In this document: one piece after another, positions 10,221 through 12,108 of the stretch
Position numbering within the stretch: the first letter of the stretch is position 1
Layout of the letters: each line of letters opens with the position of its first letter
Source: Prevotellaceae bacterium
GTDB lineage: Bacteria; Bacteroidota; Bacteroidia; Bacteroidales; Bacteroidaceae
Reading direction: 5' to 3'
Assembly: GCA_031262265.1 (NCBI GenBank)
Contig: JAISIB010000093.1
Coordinates: forward strand, 1-12,108
Length of the DNA stretch: 12,108 nt
Position numbers and translations under genes: made by a program
Notes under the pieces: model-generated
Databases searched by the model: none
Told to the model about the DNA's origin: nothing
What the model saw: only the letters and a program-made list of their open reading frames with translations

Positions 10221-12108
10221 ATGAAACAGATAAACCGCATTTGTCTTTTTTTGATTAGTGGCGTGCTGACTTTGCCCGTATCGGCGCAAACGGAGCTACG
10301 AGACAGTCTACTCCCCGAAGTGAGCGTGACCGCCCGCCGACAGACCGACCGCGTGCGATCGGCCGTGCCGCTGCAATCGCTGAGCGCGGAAGAGTTGCGA
10401 CGCATGCCGTCATTTCAAGTATCGGATGCCGTGAAGCATTTTGCCGGCGTGACGGTGAAAGACTACGGCGGCGTGGGCGGACTGAAAACCGTCTCCCTGC
10501 GCAGTCTCGGCGCACAGCACACGGCGGTCAGCTACGACGGCATCGGAGTGAGCGATGCGCAGACGGGACAAATAGACATCGGACGTTTTTCGCTCGACAA
10601 CGTAGAGCGATTGACCCTCAGCAGCGGACAATCCAACGACATTTTCCGTCCGGCGCGACAATTGGCAGCTGCCGGCGTGCTGGATATACAGACGTCGAAG
10701 CCCGTCTTCGCCGGCGAGAAGCATACGAATGCCCGCGCCGCCGTGAAGGGCGGTTCGTGGGGGTTGTTCAATCCCGCACTGCGCCTCGAACAGCGAATCG
10801 GAAAGCGTTGGGCGGCTACTTTGGACGGCGAATGGACACAGAGCGACGGACACTATCCCTATATGTTACGCTACGGCGGACAATCAGACAGTACCTCGCA
10901 CGAACGACGAACGAACACGGCCGTGCGAGCTGTGCGAGCCGAAGCAGGATTGTATGCAGATCTGTCGGAGAGCGAGCATTGGCGTACGAAAGCATACTTC
11001 TATCGCTCATCACGCGGGCTGCCGTCGGCCACTACCTATTATAATACGGAGTCTTCGCAGCATTTGTGGGAGCAAAACCTATTCGTTCAAACACATTACA
11101 CCAAGGATTGGGACAGCCGCCGAGCCTTTCAAGCATCCGCCAAATGGAACGAAAGTCGACAACGCTATTTGGATCCGGATTTTCGGAACGCGCAAGGACG
11201 AACGGAAAGCCGCTACCGACAACAAGAATACTACCTGACAGCATCGTTCCTGTATCGGCCGGTCACCCGCGTGTCGCTCGTACTGTCAGGAGACGGCAGT
11301 ATGCAAACATTGCACACCGAGGCTAACGGATTCGCCGCACCACATCGTTATACGGCACTGGCTGCTTTGGCCGGCAAGTACGCAGACGAACACCTAACGA
11401 CTACCGCGTCGCTCATAGGTACGTGGGTACGCGAAGAAACCGAGTTAGCTGACGTCGGCGGAACGTATCGCCGTCTGTCACCCTACGTGGGTTTTACGAT
11501 TAAGCCATTGACCGACGTCGATTTGCGCATACGCGCTTTCCATCAACGAACGTTCCGCTTGCCCACGTTTAATGATTTGTACTACGAACGCGTAGGTAAC
11601 ACGGGGTTGCGACCCGAGCGCGCAGCGCAAACCAATGTCGGCATGACGTACGAACGCGCCCATCTTTCTTTCGTCCGATCGTTCAGTCTGACGATAGACG
11701 CATACTACAATCGAGTGACCGACAAAATCGTCGCCGTGCCTACCAAAAACATTTTTGTGTGGAGCACCGTGAATCTCGGCAAGATAGATATTCGAGGAAT
11801 GGACTTGACGGTGCAAGCCGTCGTGCCGATGGGCGCAAATACCGAGCTTCAACTGTCGGGCAACTATACTTACCAGCGTGCGCTCGATGTGACTAATTCA
11901 AACGACAAAACGTATCGTCAGCAGATCTCTTATACGCCGCGCGTTTCCGGTTCGGGGCAAGTGGCATGGGTCACTCGCTACGGTACCCTATCGTACGCCG
12001 TCGTTCACTCGGGCAAGCGTTATGTGTTGGGAGAAAACCTGCCGGAGAACCGATTGGAAGCCTATACGGAACACAACCTCGCCGCTCGCCGCACGTTTGA
12101 CATAGGAG
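10221..12108 (+). CDS. btuB: BtuB-like TonB-dependent outer membrane receptor (vitamin B12), cut by right edge
   Basis: An outer-membrane beta-barrel that imports cobalamin or a related corrinoid using TonB energy. The window holds 629 residues from the ATG at 10221. A signal peptide spans about 1-22 (LPVSA/QT). The plug domain begins LPEVSVTA (31-38), a TonB-box-like start, and carries GAQHTAVSYDGI (97-108) and LDNVERLTLSSGQSNDIF (125-142), then AAAGVLDIQTSK, typical of BtuB-type plugs. Long alternating beta strands follow, including FRLPTFNDLYYERVGNTGLRPE around 450, a usual receptor barrel motif. The family is about 650-700 residues, so the last strands are probably beyond the edge. Assignment to B12 rests on the riboswitch directly upstream together with the receptor fold. 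A corrinoid precursor or other metal complex cannot be excluded. Confidence 0.9.
   Translation, partial: MKQINRICLFLISGVLTLPVSAQTELRDSLLPEVSVTARRQTDRVRSAVPLQSLSAEELRRMPSFQVSDAVKHFAGVTVKDYGGVGGLKTVSLRSLGAQHTAVSYDGIGVSDAQTGQIDIGRFSLDNVERLTLSSGQSNDIFRPARQLAAAGVLDIQTSKPVFAGEKHTNARAAVKGGSWGLFNPALRLEQRIGKRWAATLDGEWTQSDGHYPYMLRYGGQSDSTSHERRTNTAVRAVRAEAGLYADLSESEHWRTKAYFYRSSRGLPSATTYYNTESSQHLWEQNLFVQTHYTKDWDSRRAFQASAKWNESRQRYLDPDFRNAQGRTESRYRQQEYYLTASFLYRPVTRVSLVLSGDGSMQTLHTEANGFAAPHRYTALAALAGKYADEHLTTTASLIGTWVREETELADVGGTYRRLSPYVGFTIKPLTDVDLRIRAFHQRTFRLPTFNDLYYERVGNTGLRPERAAQTNVGMTYERAHLSFVRSFSLTIDAYYNRVTDKIVAVPTKNIFVWSTVNLGKIDIRGMDLTVQAVVPMGANTELQLSGNYTYQRALDVTNSNDKTYRQQISYTPRVSGSGQVAWVTRYGTLSYAVVHSGKRYVLGENLPENRLEAYTEHNLAARRTFDIG

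Overview
The window looks like a chromosomal segment of a Bacteroidota member, most likely order Bacteroidales. The signs are repeated promoters of the Bacteroidetes form (TTG or TTTG, 19-20 bases, TAnnTTTG), weak or absent Shine-Dalgarno sites, lipoproteins starting with short acidic or QK tails, a fimbrillin-like/FISUMP protein, a LruC-type protein and an ArgE-like deacetylase of the Bacteroides type. I cannot name the genus from sequence alone.

Layout. Bases 1-1773 (minus) hold nearly all of a long-chain fatty-acid CoA ligase, cut by the left edge. It is divergent, across 61 bases with two facing -7 boxes, from an argE-like M20 deacetylase (1835-2896, plus). A triple 21-bp repeat overlaps the argE stop codon. 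A good promoter then leads to a 40-residue single-pass membrane protein that I do not recognise (3082-3204, plus).

Bases 3207-8219 form a minus-strand surface-protein locus: a LruC-domain lipoprotein (5497-7839) upstream of a fimbrillin-like lipoprotein with a C-terminal FISUMP domain (3331-5241). Each is followed by an identical 53-bp block containing a rho-independent terminator, so they look like two separately terminated units of one envelope or fimbria-related locus.

Bases 8390-9932 are the most striking part. A single-gene Y1 (HUH) transposase of the IS200/RAYT type (8885-9337) sits between two arms of palindromic repeats, and the arms are inverted relative to each other. Seven copies of one 28-base core (GTTACGCAA, spacer, AACGCC/GGCGTT hairpin) lie at the foot of one of two larger hairpin types. 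The two types face each other foot to foot, as REP and inverse REP do in a BIME. I read this as a Bacteroidota REP/BIME-like system with its own transposase.

Bases 9963-12108 hold a promoter, a cobalamin riboswitch and a BtuB-like TonB-dependent receptor (10221 to the right edge). This is a vitamin B12 uptake unit switched off by its product. The repeat arm ends about 30 bases before its promoter.
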